Positions 50,331 through 58,770 of a stretch of 64,000 nt of DNA are shown piece after piece (the first letter of the stretch is position 1; each line of letters opens with the position of its first letter). Source of the DNA: Candidatus Palauibacter rhopaloidicola (lineage in GTDB: Bacteria > Gemmatimonadota > Gemmatimonadetes > Palauibacterales > Palauibacteraceae); NCBI GenBank assembly GCA_026914155.1, contig JAPPGH010000045.1:53742-117741 (forward strand), given 5' to 3'. The notes below the pieces were generated by a model. It had not been told where the DNA came from, ran no database searches, and saw only the letters and a program-made list of their open reading frames with translations. Made by a program: the position numbers and the translations under genes.

Positions 50331-52825
50331 TCGGCCTCCGTGCGACCATCCTCCGTGCGATCTTCCTCTGCGAGATCGTCCTCCGCCGGATCCGTGCCGA
50401 TCGGATCGATCATCCCGGCCACGTCCACGAGTTCGTCTCCCTCGTCGAGGGAAACGAGCCGCACGCCCTGCGTGTTGCGCCCGATCACGCGGATCTCCTC
50501 TGCCCGTTGCCGGTTGATGACGCCGTTGCGGGTCACGAACATCAACTCGTCGTCGTCCGTCACCTCCCGCACCGCGGCGACGAGGCCGGACTTCTCCGTG
50601 GGCTTGAGGTTGATGAGGCCCTTGCCGCCGCGCTTCTGAATCCGGTAATCGTCGACTTCGCTCCGCTTACCCATCCCCAGTTCCGACGCAGTGAGGAGCG
50701 AGCCGCCGCGCCGGGCGACCACGAGCCCCACCACGGTATCGTCATCCGAGAGCCGGATGCCGCGCACGCCCTGCGCCACACGTCCCATCTCCCGGGCGTC
50801 GCTCTCGGCGAAACGGATCGCCATCCCGCGCCGGGTGGCAAGCAGCACATCGTTCGAGCCATCGCTCAGCTTGACGTCGATGAGCCGGTCATCCTCGCGG
50901 ATGTTGATGGCCCGCAGCCCGCCGGCGTGCACGTTCCGGTAGGCCGCGAGGCTCGTCCGCTTCACGAGGCCGCGCCGGCTCGCGAAGATGAGGAAGCGGT
51001 CGTCGGAGAACTCCCGCACGCGCACGATGGAGGCGACCTCGTCGCCCTTGTTCATCCTGAGCAGGTTCACGATGGGCTTGCCTCGGGCCGTGCGGCGCGC
51101 CGGCGGGATCTGATACACCTTGAGCCGGTACAGCCGCCCATCCCGCGTGAAGATGAGGAGGTAGTCGTGGGTCGAAGCGAGGAAGAGGTGCTCCACCCAG
51201 TCCTCTTCCTTCGTGCCCATGCCCGCGATCCCGCGCCCGCCGCGCCGCTGCGCCCGGTAGACCTGGGGCTCGATGCGCTTGATGTAGCCGGAGTGCGAGA
51301 CGGTGATGACCATCCGCTCTTCGGCGATGAGGTCCTCGTCCGTGAGGTCCGAGGTGTCGGGCACGATCTCGGTTCGGCGCTCGTCCCCGAACTTGTCGAC
51401 GAGGGTCGACAGCTCATCCCCGACGATCTCCATCCGCCGGTCGCGCGAGGCGAGGATGGCCTCGAGTTCCTGCCGGCGCGCGCGGACCTTCTCCAGTTCC
51501 TCCTCGAGTTTCTCGATCTCGAGTCCCGTGAGGCGCGCGAGCCGCATGTTCAGGATCGCGTCGGCCTGGCGCTCGCTGAGATCGAAGGCCGACCGGAGTT
51601 CCGCGCTCGCGACCTCCGTCTCGGAGGAGGCGCGGATGATGCGGATGACTTCGTCGATGTTGTCGACCGCGACCTTGAGCCCCTCGAGGACGTGTTCCCG
51701 GTCCTTCGCCACGCCGTACTCGAAGCGCGTCCGCCGCTCCACGACCTCGTGCCGGTGCTCGAGGAAGTGCACGAGCATCGTCTTGAGGTCCATCACCTGC
51801 GGCTCGCCGCCCACGAGCGCCAGCATGATGACGCCGAAGGTGGACTGAAGCTGCGTGCCCTTGAAGAGCTGGTTCAGGACGATCTGCGGCACCGCGTCGC
51901 GTTTCAGTTCGATGACGACCCGGATTCCATCCCGGTCGGACTCGTCGCGGAGGTCGGAGATGTCCGTGACCTTCTTGTCGCGCACGAGACCCGCGATCTG
52001 CTCGATGAGGCGGGTCTTGTTCACCATGAACGGGATCTCGCGGATGATGATGCGGTCGCGGCCGTCCCGTCCCTCCTCGATGTCCGCCTTCGCGCGCATC
52101 ACGACCCGGCCGCGGCCCTGCCGGTAGGCTTCGCGGATTCCGGCCCCGCCGAAGATCGCGCCCCCGGTGGGGAAATCGGGACCCCGGACGATCTCCATCA
52201 ACTCGTCGAGCGTCGTGTCGGGCGCCTCGATGAGGCGGTGGCAGGCGGCGGCCACCTCGCGGAGGTTGTGCGGGGGGATGTTCGTGGCCATGCCCACCGC
52301 GATGCCCGACGAGCCGTTGACGAGGAGGTTGGGGAGCGCGGAGGGCAGGACGGTCGGCTCCTGCAGCCGATCGTCGAAGTTCGGGGTGTGGTCGACAGTG
52401 TCCTTGTCGATATCCCCCAGCAGCTCGCTCGCGAATCCGGCGAGCCGGGCCTCGGTGTACCGGTAGGCCGCGGCGGAGTCGCCGTCCACGGACCCGAAGT
52501 TGCCCTGCCCGTCGACGAGCGGGTAGCGGAGCGAAAACTCCTGCGCCATGCGGACGAGCGAATCGTAGACAGCCGAATCGCCGTGCGGATGGTATTTGCC
52601 GATCACGTCGCCGACGACGGTGGCGCTCTTCCGGTAGGGCCGGGTCGGGCCGAGGCCCGCCTCGTGCATCGCGTACAGGATCCGCCGGTGGACCGGCTTC
52701 AGGCCGTCGCGAACGTCGGGGAGGGCGCGCTGCACGATCACGCTCATCGAGTAGTCGATGAACGATTCGCGCATCTCTTCTTCGAGCGGTCGCTGCTCGA
52801 CGCGTTCTATACTCTCGGTGGTCAT
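50327..52825 (-). CDS. gyrA: DNA gyrase subunit A
   Basis: An 832-residue type IIA topoisomerase A subunit. The catalytic Tyr is Tyr123 in [13 protein letters not shown]. The quinolone-resistance region reads [11 protein letters not shown], with Ser84 and Asp88 in the drug-sensitive form (E. coli positions 83 and 87). A coiled-coil tower (about 420-480) and the GyrA-box QRRGGRGI introduce the six-bladed C-terminal DNA-wrapping domain, so it is gyrase, not ParC. It ends in an acidic tail. gyrB is not adjacent. Confidence 0.97.
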   Translation of the reverse strand: MTTESIERVEQRPLEEEMRESFIDYSMSVIVQRALPDVRDGLKPVHRRILYAMHEAGLGPTRPYRKSATVVGDVIGKYHPHGDSAVYDSLVRMAQEFSLRYPLVDGQGNFGSVDGDSAAAYRYTEARLAGFASELLGDIDKDTVDHTPNFDDRLQEPTVLPSALPNLLVNGSSGIAVGMATNIPPHNLREVAAACHRLIEAPDTTLDELMEIVRGPDFPTGGAIFGGAGIREAYRQGRGRVVMRAKADIEEGRDGRDRIIIREIPFMVNKTRLIEQIAGLVRDKKVTDISDLRDESDRDGIRVVIELKRDAVPQIVLNQLFKGTQLQSTFGVIMLALVGGEPQVMDLKTMLVHFLEHRHEVVERRTRFEYGVAKDREHVLEGLKVAVDNIDEVIRIIRASSETEVASAELRSAFDLSERQADAILNMRLARLTGLEIEKLEEELEKVRARRQELEAILASRDRRMEIVGDELSTLVDKFGDERRTEIVPDTSDLTDEDLIAEERMVITVSHSGYIKRIEPQVYRAQRRGGRGIAGMGTKEEDWVEHLFLASTHDYLLIFTRDGRLYRLKVYQIPPARRTARGKPIVNLLRMNKGDEVASIVRVREFSDDRFLIFASRRGLVKRTSLAAYRNVHAGGLRAINIREDDRLIDVKLSDGSNDVLLATRRGMAIRFAESDAREMGRVAQGVRGIRLSDDDTVVGLVVARRGGSLLTASELGMGKRSEVDDYRIQKRGGKGLINLKPTEKSGLVAAVREVTDDDELMFVTRNGVINRQRAEEIRVIGRNTQGVRLVSLDEGDELVDVAGMIDPIGTDPAEDDLAEEDRTEDGRTEAE

Positions 52826-53008
52826 GGATTCCCGCTGGAACTGGCGTGTTCGAGATCCTCGAGGACGCGGCAGCCGGGGGCTTTGGCAGGAGCCCGGCCA
52901 CGCTCGAAAGGAGCTTGTAACTTACGGGTTTCGCGGGTGTCTCGCGACCTGAATCCGCGCCGGGCGGTTATGCGGGCTGTGGCTGGGAAGGGCGGGACGA
53001 GACGGGGA

Positions 53009-54085
53009 CTACTTCGTCCAGATGGCGATGACCCCGCACCCGGAATCGGATCCACCGAACTCGGCCGGAAGGGAGGCGGGTCCCCTGTAGATTTCGACTC
53101 CCGCGATCTCGACCGGCCTTACAACGGTATCAGGACTTCCCCTTCCGATGTTGACGCCATCGACCCAGATGCTCATCTCACAGCCGCCGGGCACAAACCC
53201 CGAGGCTCCCCGCCCGTTCAGTATCCTGCAGCTGGACACCCTGAGGCCGCACTCCAGGCGGATCCCCATCTCGTCGGCGATCATGTGCGAGATGAGAACG
53301 GGTCTGCGGCGCTCGATGTCGGCGGCGGTGTGAAAGGTGCCCCCGCTGACGAGTTCGCCCCAGTATTTTCGCTCGTAGAACCCCTTGACCTCCAGCCGGC
53401 GGGATCTCGGCGCCGTGGCCACGATCGGCGCCATCTCCACGGGCTCCGGAACCAGTCCGATGTCGACCTCGGTGGTGATGCCGCGCGATACCGTAACCTC
53501 ATGGGCAAGGGGCGCGTACCCCAGATGCCGCACCGAAAGCTCGTGGACGCCCACCGGGACGCCGCTCAGGATGAACCGCCCCATGCGATTGGTCTCGGCC
53601 ACCTCGGTCCGGCCCTGGACCGACACCGCTGCCGCTGCCACGGGGTTCTCCGTGAGAGCGTCCCGCACCTCGCCGATCAGGCGTCCCGTTCGTACCTGGC
53701 CCATATGAAGCAGTAGCCTCGCCTCTCGCGAGGTCCCAACGACGATGGGAATCACGGCCTCGTCGCTCGACGCGTCCCCGAACTCGGCCCATACCGTGGC
53801 CTGCCGGGCGTCGCGAGGGGCGCAGAGGACAAGTTGCCCGTCGGATCCGGCGTCCTCCCGCACCGGCCTTCGCGCGCTTTCCGCATCGGTCCACCGCAGG
53901 ACGACCGTCGCCCCCGGAATCGGGACCGACCCGGACTGGTCGAACACCACCACGCGGAGCACCCCGCGCCCGCCGCAGTCAGGCTCCTGGCCTGCCAGAT
54001 CCGCACCGCCAGCCACCAACGCGGCCACTGCACCGACCGTCCTCACGAACCGAAGGAAGTCGAAGCAGCTACTCGAACGTCTCAT
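53009..54085 (-). CDS. Carboxypeptidase-regulatory / TonB-plug protein without barrel
   Basis: A 358-residue exported protein. A signal peptide (VGAVAALVAGGADLAGQ) leads to an Ig-like region (GVLRVVVFDQSGSVPIPGATVVL), a CarboxypepD_reg domain (about 135-225; GRLIGEVRDALTENPVAAAAVSV), and a TonB-receptor plug that closes CGVIAIWTK at the stop codon. The 22-strand barrel of a full receptor is missing. The ATG follows GAGGGGG. It may be an adaptor for another receptor or a surface binding protein. Compare the gene at 34168. Confidence 0.75.
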   Translation of the reverse strand: MRRSSSCFDFLRFVRTVGAVAALVAGGADLAGQEPDCGGRGVLRVVVFDQSGSVPIPGATVVLRWTDAESARRPVREDAGSDGQLVLCAPRDARQATVWAEFGDASSDEAVIPIVVGTSREARLLLHMGQVRTGRLIGEVRDALTENPVAAAAVSVQGRTEVAETNRMGRFILSGVPVGVHELSVRHLGYAPLAHEVTVSRGITTEVDIGLVPEPVEMAPIVATAPRSRRLEVKGFYERKYWGELVSGGTFHTAADIERRRPVLISHMIADEMGIRLECGLRVSSCRILNGRGASGFVPGGCEMSIWVDGVNIGRGSPDTVVRPVEIAGVEIYRGPASLPAEFGGSDSGCGVIAIWTK

Positions 54086-54262
54086 TCCAACCCCCTCGAC
54101 CAGGATATTCTCCACCCCGTGAGCTTGGGCAGCCCCAGAGCGTCCCAGGGCCACCCATCTCGAAGACATCATCGTCACCGATTCCGTCACAATTAGCCGA
54201 TTCTGCCGCCATCGAGTCGTGCCTGGGACCACGAAATCGGTGAAAACGAGGCGAAATCCGGC

Positions 54263-54865
54263 TCATCGAAGGCGCCACTCCACGCCTGTGGGGCCGGCGT
54301 TGACGATCGGGGTGTTTCCGGCCCGGGAGCGGACGCCCCATGAGCCGTGGATGTGGCCGCAGACGACGAGGCGGGGGCGGGTCCGTTCGATGGCTTCCAG
54401 TACCGCGGTGCTGCCCATGTGGCGGCCCGACGCGTCGGCGTCGGCGTGGCCGAGCGGGGGGGAGTGGGATACGAGGACGGCGTCCTCGGGGCACGGCGTG
54501 AGGAGGTCCCGCGCTTCGTCTTCCGTGAAGTCGTAGCTCCACGGGCCGAACGGGGTCACCGGCACGCCGCCGCCGAGACCGAAGAAGGGCACGCTGTCGA
54601 TGTCGACGCCCTCTCCGTGCAGTACGTGAGCCGCCTTCCACCCGTGGCACGCCTCGGCGAGTTCCTCGGCGGACTCGCCGTTTCCGGGCACGAGGACGGT
54701 GGGGGTCTCGATCGTGGCCAGGACTTCGACGATCCCGGCCAGGCCGCGGCGCTTTACCGCGAAGTCGCCCGCCCCGACGACCGCGTCAAAGCCGGCGGCG
54801 CGCTCGGCGATCGACGCGGCGGCCGCGAGATCGGTGTGGAGATCGCTGAACAGCAGGAGACGCAT
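54263..54865 (-). CDS. Calcineurin-like metallophosphoesterase
   Basis: A 200-residue phosphoesterase with the family metal motifs: LLLFSDLHTD near the start, VVGAGDFA, VPGNGES (Asn present, the usual His is Glu), VSHSPPLGHAD and CGHIHGSWG. It is likely a small cytosolic phosphodiesterase of the YfcE/MJ0936 type; substrate unknown. It is divergent from the enoyl-reductase-like gene at 54892. Confidence 0.82.
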   Translation of the reverse strand: MRLLLFSDLHTDLAAAASIAERAAGFDAVVGAGDFAVKRRGLAGIVEVLATIETPTVLVPGNGESAEELAEACHGWKAAHVLHGEGVDIDSVPFFGLGGGVPVTPFGPWSYDFTEDEARDLLTPCPEDAVLVSHSPPLGHADADASGRHMGSTAVLEAIERTRPRLVVCGHIHGSWGVRSRAGNTPIVNAGPTGVEWRLR

Positions 54866-54891
54866 GGCGAGTCGCTCCGTAGTTTGGGGAC

Positions 54892-56001
54892 ATGCGTGAA
54901 TCGAAACTGCTCATCTACGGCGCCACGGGATATACCGGGCGGCTCGCGGTGGCCGAGGCGGTGCGGTCCGGGCTGCGGCCGGTTGTCGGCGGCCGGGATC
55001 CGGAGAAGCTCGCCGCGCTGGCGTCACCGGGGGCCGTGGCGCACGGGCTGGAGACCCGGGCCTTTGGACTGGACGACCCCGCTGCGCTTGCCGGCGCGCT
55101 GGAGGACGTTGCGGTCGTCCTTCATTGCGCGGGGCCGTTCTCGCGCACCGCTCTCCCGATGTACGACGCCTGCCTGAAGACGGGCGCGCACTATCTCGAT
55201 ATCACCGGGGAGGTCGATGTGTTCGAGGCGCTGGCCGCGCGCGGGGCGGAGGCCGCCGCGGCCGGCATCATGGTCCTGCCGGGCGTCGGGTTCGACGTCG
55301 TGCCGAGCGACTGCCTCATCGCGGACCTCGCCGCGCGGCACCCGGGCGGCCGCACCCTGAGGCTGGGCCTCGCGGCCCGGAGCGGCGCCTCCCGCGGCAC
55401 CATGCGCACGGTCGCCCAGGCGATCGGGCAGTTTCGGATCCGGCGCGACGGTGCGATCGCGACCGTACGACCCGGTCAACTGCGTCACGCGTTCGATTTC
55501 GGACCCCCGCCGGACACCGCGCTCGTCGGCGTGCTGGGAGACGTGACGACGGCCTTTCATTCCACGGGAATACCGAACATCGAGACGTACCTGCAGGCAA
55601 CCCGGAGCTTCACGCGCCTCACGCGGATCCTGCGTGGCTTCGGTCCGCTTCTGGCCGCGCGGACGGGACAGGCGCTGCTGAACCGCCTGCTCGACCGCGG
55701 GCCGGAGGGGCCGAGCGAGTCGGCGCGCCGGACGGCGCACGGAATCCTGGTCGCGGAGATCGAAGACGCGGAGGGGAAGCGGGCGGCGGCGCGCGTGCGC
55801 ACGCCGGACCCCTACGGCTTCACCGCGACCGTGGCCGTCGCGATCGCGGCACGCGCCCTCGCCGGCGACTTCAAGCCGGGCTACCAGACCCCGTCTTCCG
55901 CGTACGGCGCGGACCTGCTGCGGCAGTTCGACGGAGTGACGTGGGAATTGCTTGACGAAGAGCGATCCGCGGCACGACCTCGCGCGGGCCGCCAGGTGTA
56001 G
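54892..56001 (+). CDS. Saccharopine-dehydrogenase-like / trans-acting enoyl reductase family protein
   Basis: A 369-residue Rossmann-fold oxidoreductase. The NAD(P) loop is IYGATGYTGRLAV, followed by LHCAGPFSRTALPMYDACLK and HYLDITGEVDVFEAL, hallmarks of the trans-acting enoyl reductase family related to saccharopine dehydrogenase. Some members reduce enoyl-lipid or polyketide intermediates; the substrate is unknown here. A palindrome lies 31 bp after the stop. Confidence 0.82.
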   Translation: MRESKLLIYGATGYTGRLAVAEAVRSGLRPVVGGRDPEKLAALASPGAVAHGLETRAFGLDDPAALAGALEDVAVVLHCAGPFSRTALPMYDACLKTGAHYLDITGEVDVFEALAARGAEAAAAGIMVLPGVGFDVVPSDCLIADLAARHPGGRTLRLGLAARSGASRGTMRTVAQAIGQFRIRRDGAIATVRPGQLRHAFDFGPPPDTALVGVLGDVTTAFHSTGIPNIETYLQATRSFTRLTRILRGFGPLLAARTGQALLNRLLDRGPEGPSESARRTAHGILVAEIEDAEGKRAAARVRTPDPYGFTATVAVAIAARALAGDFKPGYQTPSSAYGADLLRQFDGVTWELLDEERSAARPRAGRQV

Positions 56002-56032
56002 CTGCCGCGACGGTTGACGGACCGGCCGGCGG

Positions 56033-56048
56033 CGTTCCCGCGGGAACG
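56033..56048. repeat. 16-bp perfect palindrome between the reductase and HNH genes
   Basis: CGTTCCCGCGGGAACG, the same core as the copies at 35730, 36868 and 57057. Confidence 0.8.
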
Positions 56049-56053
56049 TGCCG

Positions 56054-56108
56054 GGCGTTGAGACCGGGCTGGGATCGGGCTGGGATCGGGTTGAGACCCC
56101 GTTGAGAC
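56054..56108. repeat. Five 11-bp tandem units upstream of the HNH gene
   Basis: Units read GGCGTTGAGAC, CGGGCTGGGAT, CGGGCTGGGAT, CGGGTTGAGAC and CCCGTTGAGAC, with no gap. The array begins 5 bp after the palindrome and ends about 100 bp before the HNH start codon. It could be a stack of protein-binding sites on one face of the helix. Confidence 0.7.
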
Positions 56109-56206
56109 GAAACCCGAACATTTACCGAAGATCGGGGTACTAAACCGGAGTTGTGAGCGATGCCGCTCCGGCTGCCCCTGAACCCTGAGATTCGGATGAG
56201 AACGCC

Positions 56207-57598
56207 ATGCCTGTCACGCCCGACGCCCGTGATGCCTCGACCGCTGATGCCTCGAACGATGCGGTCTCGCACCCCGCGGCCTTGAACGGTGACCCCGTCG
56301 GCGATGAGATCGCCGAACTCTGCGCCCACCTCGACGCCGCCCAGTATCGGCTCCTGACCCTGCTGCGCCGCTTCGACGAGGAGGAACGCTGGAGCGGCTG
56401 GCGCTCCTGCGCCCACTGGCTCAACTGGCGCGCCGGGATCTCCCTCTGCGCGGCTCGCGAGCGGCTGCGGGCGGCCCGCCGCCTCGCCGAGCTGCCGTTG
56501 ACCTCGGCCGAGATGGAGAAGGGGCGGCTCTCCTGGTCCAAGGTCCGGGCGTTGACGCGGGTGGCCACGGCCGAGAGCGAGGCGCGGCTGGTCGAGTTCG
56601 CCCTCCACCACACGGCGAGCCAGGTGGAGCGTCTCGTGCGGGCGTGGAGGAGCGCGGATGCGGCCTCCGCAGAGCTGGACGGGGCGTCGGAGATGGCGGC
56701 CCGTCGCTACCTGACGGTTCGGATGACGGGCGACGGCATGTACGAGGTCCGCGGGCTGCTCCTGCCCGAGGTGGGCGCCCTGCTCGTGCAGACGCTGGAT
56801 GCGGCCGCCGACGAACTCCACCGACAGGAGTGCGCCATGGAGCGCGAGGCTGAGGCTGCCATGGGGGAGCTGGACCCGCCGACGCAGGCGCCCCGGACGC
56901 AGGCGCAACTACTGCAGGCGCTCCGGCCGACCCAGGGGGAGCGGCGCCACGACGCGCTGGGGGCGTGGCTCGAGGAGCGCGCGGAGGCGAAGGTCCAACT
57001 GGTGCTCCACACCGTGGCCGGCGGCCCCGAGATCCTGGCCACGGAGGAGGGCTCACACGTTCCCGCGGGAACGTCCCGGCGACTGGCCAGCGACGCGGAA
57101 GTCGTGGAGGTGAAGCGCGGGCCGGACGGCTCGGTGCTGGACGTGGGCCGCCGCCAGCGGACGGTGGGGTGGCGGCTGCGCAAGGCGCTCGACGTCAGGG
57201 ACGGGGGCTGCCGCTTCCCGGGCTGCGGCTCCCGCTACACGCAGGCACACCACGCCATCCCCTGGTCCGAGGGGGGCGAGACGAAGCTCGACAACCTGAT
57301 CCTCCTGTGCCGGTTCCATCACCGGGCCGTGCACGAGGGCGGCTGGCGGGTGGAGATGGGGGAGGCGGGCGCGGCGCGCTTCCGCGATCCGAAGGGGCGT
57401 GTGGTGCCGGCGGTGCCCCCGGTACATGAGGATGTCACGGCGCCCCGAACCGCCGATGCGGGGCTCCGGAACTGGCACCGGCAGGAGGGGATCGACCCCT
57501 GGACGGCGACCAGCCTCTGGATGGGCGACCCCCTGGACCTCGACTGGGCACTCTGGGTCCTCTGGGCGCAGTACGACACGAGGCCGCTGGCAGCGTGA
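56207..57598 (+). CDS. DUF222 / HNH endonuclease domain protein
   Basis: A 463-residue protein of the 13E12-like family. The N-terminal DUF222 region (about 30-290) contains the conserved WxxCxHWLNWRAGISLCAARERLR segment. The HNH nuclease domain lies at about 318-385, with CRFPGCGSRYTQAHHAIPW (zinc Cys pair and catalytic His) and LCRFHHRAVHE. Such genes are often multi-copy in a genome; biological role unclear. The frame contains the full 18-bp palindrome at 57057-57074, read as HVPAGTS. It is preceded by 11-bp tandem repeats. Confidence 0.85.
   Translation: MPVTPDARDASTADASNDAVSHPAALNGDPVGDEIAELCAHLDAAQYRLLTLLRRFDEEERWSGWRSCAHWLNWRAGISLCAARERLRAARRLAELPLTSAEMEKGRLSWSKVRALTRVATAESEARLVEFALHHTASQVERLVRAWRSADAASAELDGASEMAARRYLTVRMTGDGMYEVRGLLLPEVGALLVQTLDAAADELHRQECAMEREAEAAMGELDPPTQAPRTQAQLLQALRPTQGERRHDALGAWLEERAEAKVQLVLHTVAGGPEILATEEGSHVPAGTSRRLASDAEVVEVKRGPDGSVLDVGRRQRTVGWRLRKALDVRDGGCRFPGCGSRYTQAHHAIPWSEGGETKLDNLILLCRFHHRAVHEGGWRVEMGEAGAARFRDPKGRVVPAVPPVHEDVTAPRTADAGLRNWHRQEGIDPWTATSLWMGDPLDLDWALWVLWAQYDTRPLAA
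57057..57074. repeat. 18-bp perfect palindrome inside the HNH coding sequence
   Basis: ACGTTCCCGCGGGAACGT, identical to the intergenic copies at 35730 and 36868 but in frame within the DUF222-HNH gene, in the linker between the two domains. Confidence 0.9.
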
Positions 57599-57664
57599 GG
57601 GGCGGCCGCCCGAGGGGTGACAGCGTGAGGGTCACCAACGTCCCCGGCGTCCACATACGGGCTG

Positions 57665-58711
57665 CTAGGCTACGGCTCGGTAGTCGTCGATCTCCCGAAA
57701 ACCCAGGGCCTGCAGCGCCTCGCGGATTTCGCGGCGCGCGCCGGGCGTGCCTACGGCCAGGAGCATGAACGGGCGGGCGGGCGCGCCGAACGCCGGGAGA
57801 TCCTCCGGCCGGAGGACGACGGCGCCGTGGATGTTCTGCCCGATCTTGCGGGGGTCCAGGTCCACGAACGCCTCCACCGGGCGGGGGCGAGTCGCGGCGC
57901 CGGCCTGCTCGAGCCAGCCGCGCGCGAAGGCCTTGCCGACCTTGCCGGCGCCCCAGATCACGAGCGGCCGGCCGGCCGGCACGCGGCCGTCCGCGAGGTG
58001 CGCGATCTTCAGACGCCGGAACGCGTCGGGGCTGTAGCGGTCCGACCTCTCGGACAGCCGGTGCGGGCCCAGGCGCCACTCGTGGAGCACCCGCGGCACG
58101 TTCGTCATGCGATGACCCGCCGCGGACAGCCGCAGGATGAGGTCGTAGTCCTCCGGTCCCCCGGCGTCGCGATAGCCGCCGACGCCCTCGAAGGCGTCGC
58201 GCCGCACCATCAGCGTGGGGTGGGCGATCGGACACTCGACGAACAGGTCTCGCTCGAGCGCGGCGGGCTTGGTGAGCCCGTTGATCCAGCGCTCGTAGCG
58301 GAGGTAGCCCGAGCCAGACGGGGGGCGCGGGAAGTAGCGGACGCCCGTGCCGCACGCGGCGATATCCGGGCGCCGGGCGAGGAGGTTGAGTTGCGCGGCC
58401 AGCCGGCCGGGTCGCGCGATGTCGTCGGCGTCCATGCGGGCGAGGAGCGGCGACCGCGCCTCGCCGGACAGCCGGCGCAGCGCCGCGACGATCCCCGAAC
58501 CGTCGCGACCGACGAGGCGGACGCGGGGGTCGCGGCCCGCCCACGCCCCGAGCAGCGGTCCGGTGCCGTCTCTCGAACCGTCGTCGAGCGCGAGCACTTC
58601 GAAGCGCGGCTCGGACTGGGCGGCGAGGCTCTCGATGCACGCGCCCAGGAACGGTTCGGCGTCCCTACAGGGGAGAAGGATGGAGACGCGCGGCGCGCCC
58701 GCATCGGTCAC
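57665..58711 (-). CDS. GT2-family glycosyltransferase with C-terminal Rossmann domain
   Basis: A 348-residue fusion from a GTG start. Residues 8-235 are a GT-A glycosyltransferase: RVSILLPCRDAEPFLGACIES, the sugar-nucleotide region VLALDDGSRDGT, and the metal motif RMDADD. Residues 243-348 are a second domain opening PLVIWGAGKVGKAFARGWLE, a nucleotide-binding Rossmann-like fold (also YVDLDPRKIGQ-type content), like the N-terminal domain of PglD-type enzymes. The function of this extra domain is unknown. It likely adds sugars to a surface glycan. Its start lies in a 20-bp tandem repeat. Confidence 0.82.
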   Translation of the reverse strand: MTDAGAPRVSILLPCRDAEPFLGACIESLAAQSEPRFEVLALDDGSRDGTGPLLGAWAGRDPRVRLVGRDGSGIVAALRRLSGEARSPLLARMDADDIARPGRLAAQLNLLARRPDIAACGTGVRYFPRPPSGSGYLRYERWINGLTKPAALERDLFVECPIAHPTLMVRRDAFEGVGGYRDAGGPEDYDLILRLSAAGHRMTNVPRVLHEWRLGPHRLSERSDRYSPDAFRRLKIAHLADGRVPAGRPLVIWGAGKVGKAFARGWLEQAGAATRPRPVEAFVDLDPRKIGQNIHGAVVLRPEDLPAFGAPARPFMLLAVGTPGARREIREALQALGFREIDDYRAVA

Positions 58712-58770
58712 GGCGACTCCGTTCCGGTCATGCCGACTCCGTTCCGGTCACGCCGATTCCGCTCCGGCGA
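58711..58770. repeat. Three 20-bp tandem units at the uvrA-glycosyltransferase junction
   Basis: Units at 58711-58730, 58731-58750 and 58751-58770; the first two differ at two positions and the third is more diverged. They hold the uvrA stop codon (58748-58750), and the array ends at the glycosyltransferase start codon. Confidence 0.8.

Noticed and set aside
50507..53716. A 1069-residue plus-strand open frame across gyrA
   Set aside because: It is the antisense shadow of gyrA and the plug gene in high-GC DNA; no domain is recognisable.
28332..57074. A CRISPR array, suggested by the recurring palindromes
   Set aside because: The copies are kilobases apart, without regular spacers, and no cas gene is present.
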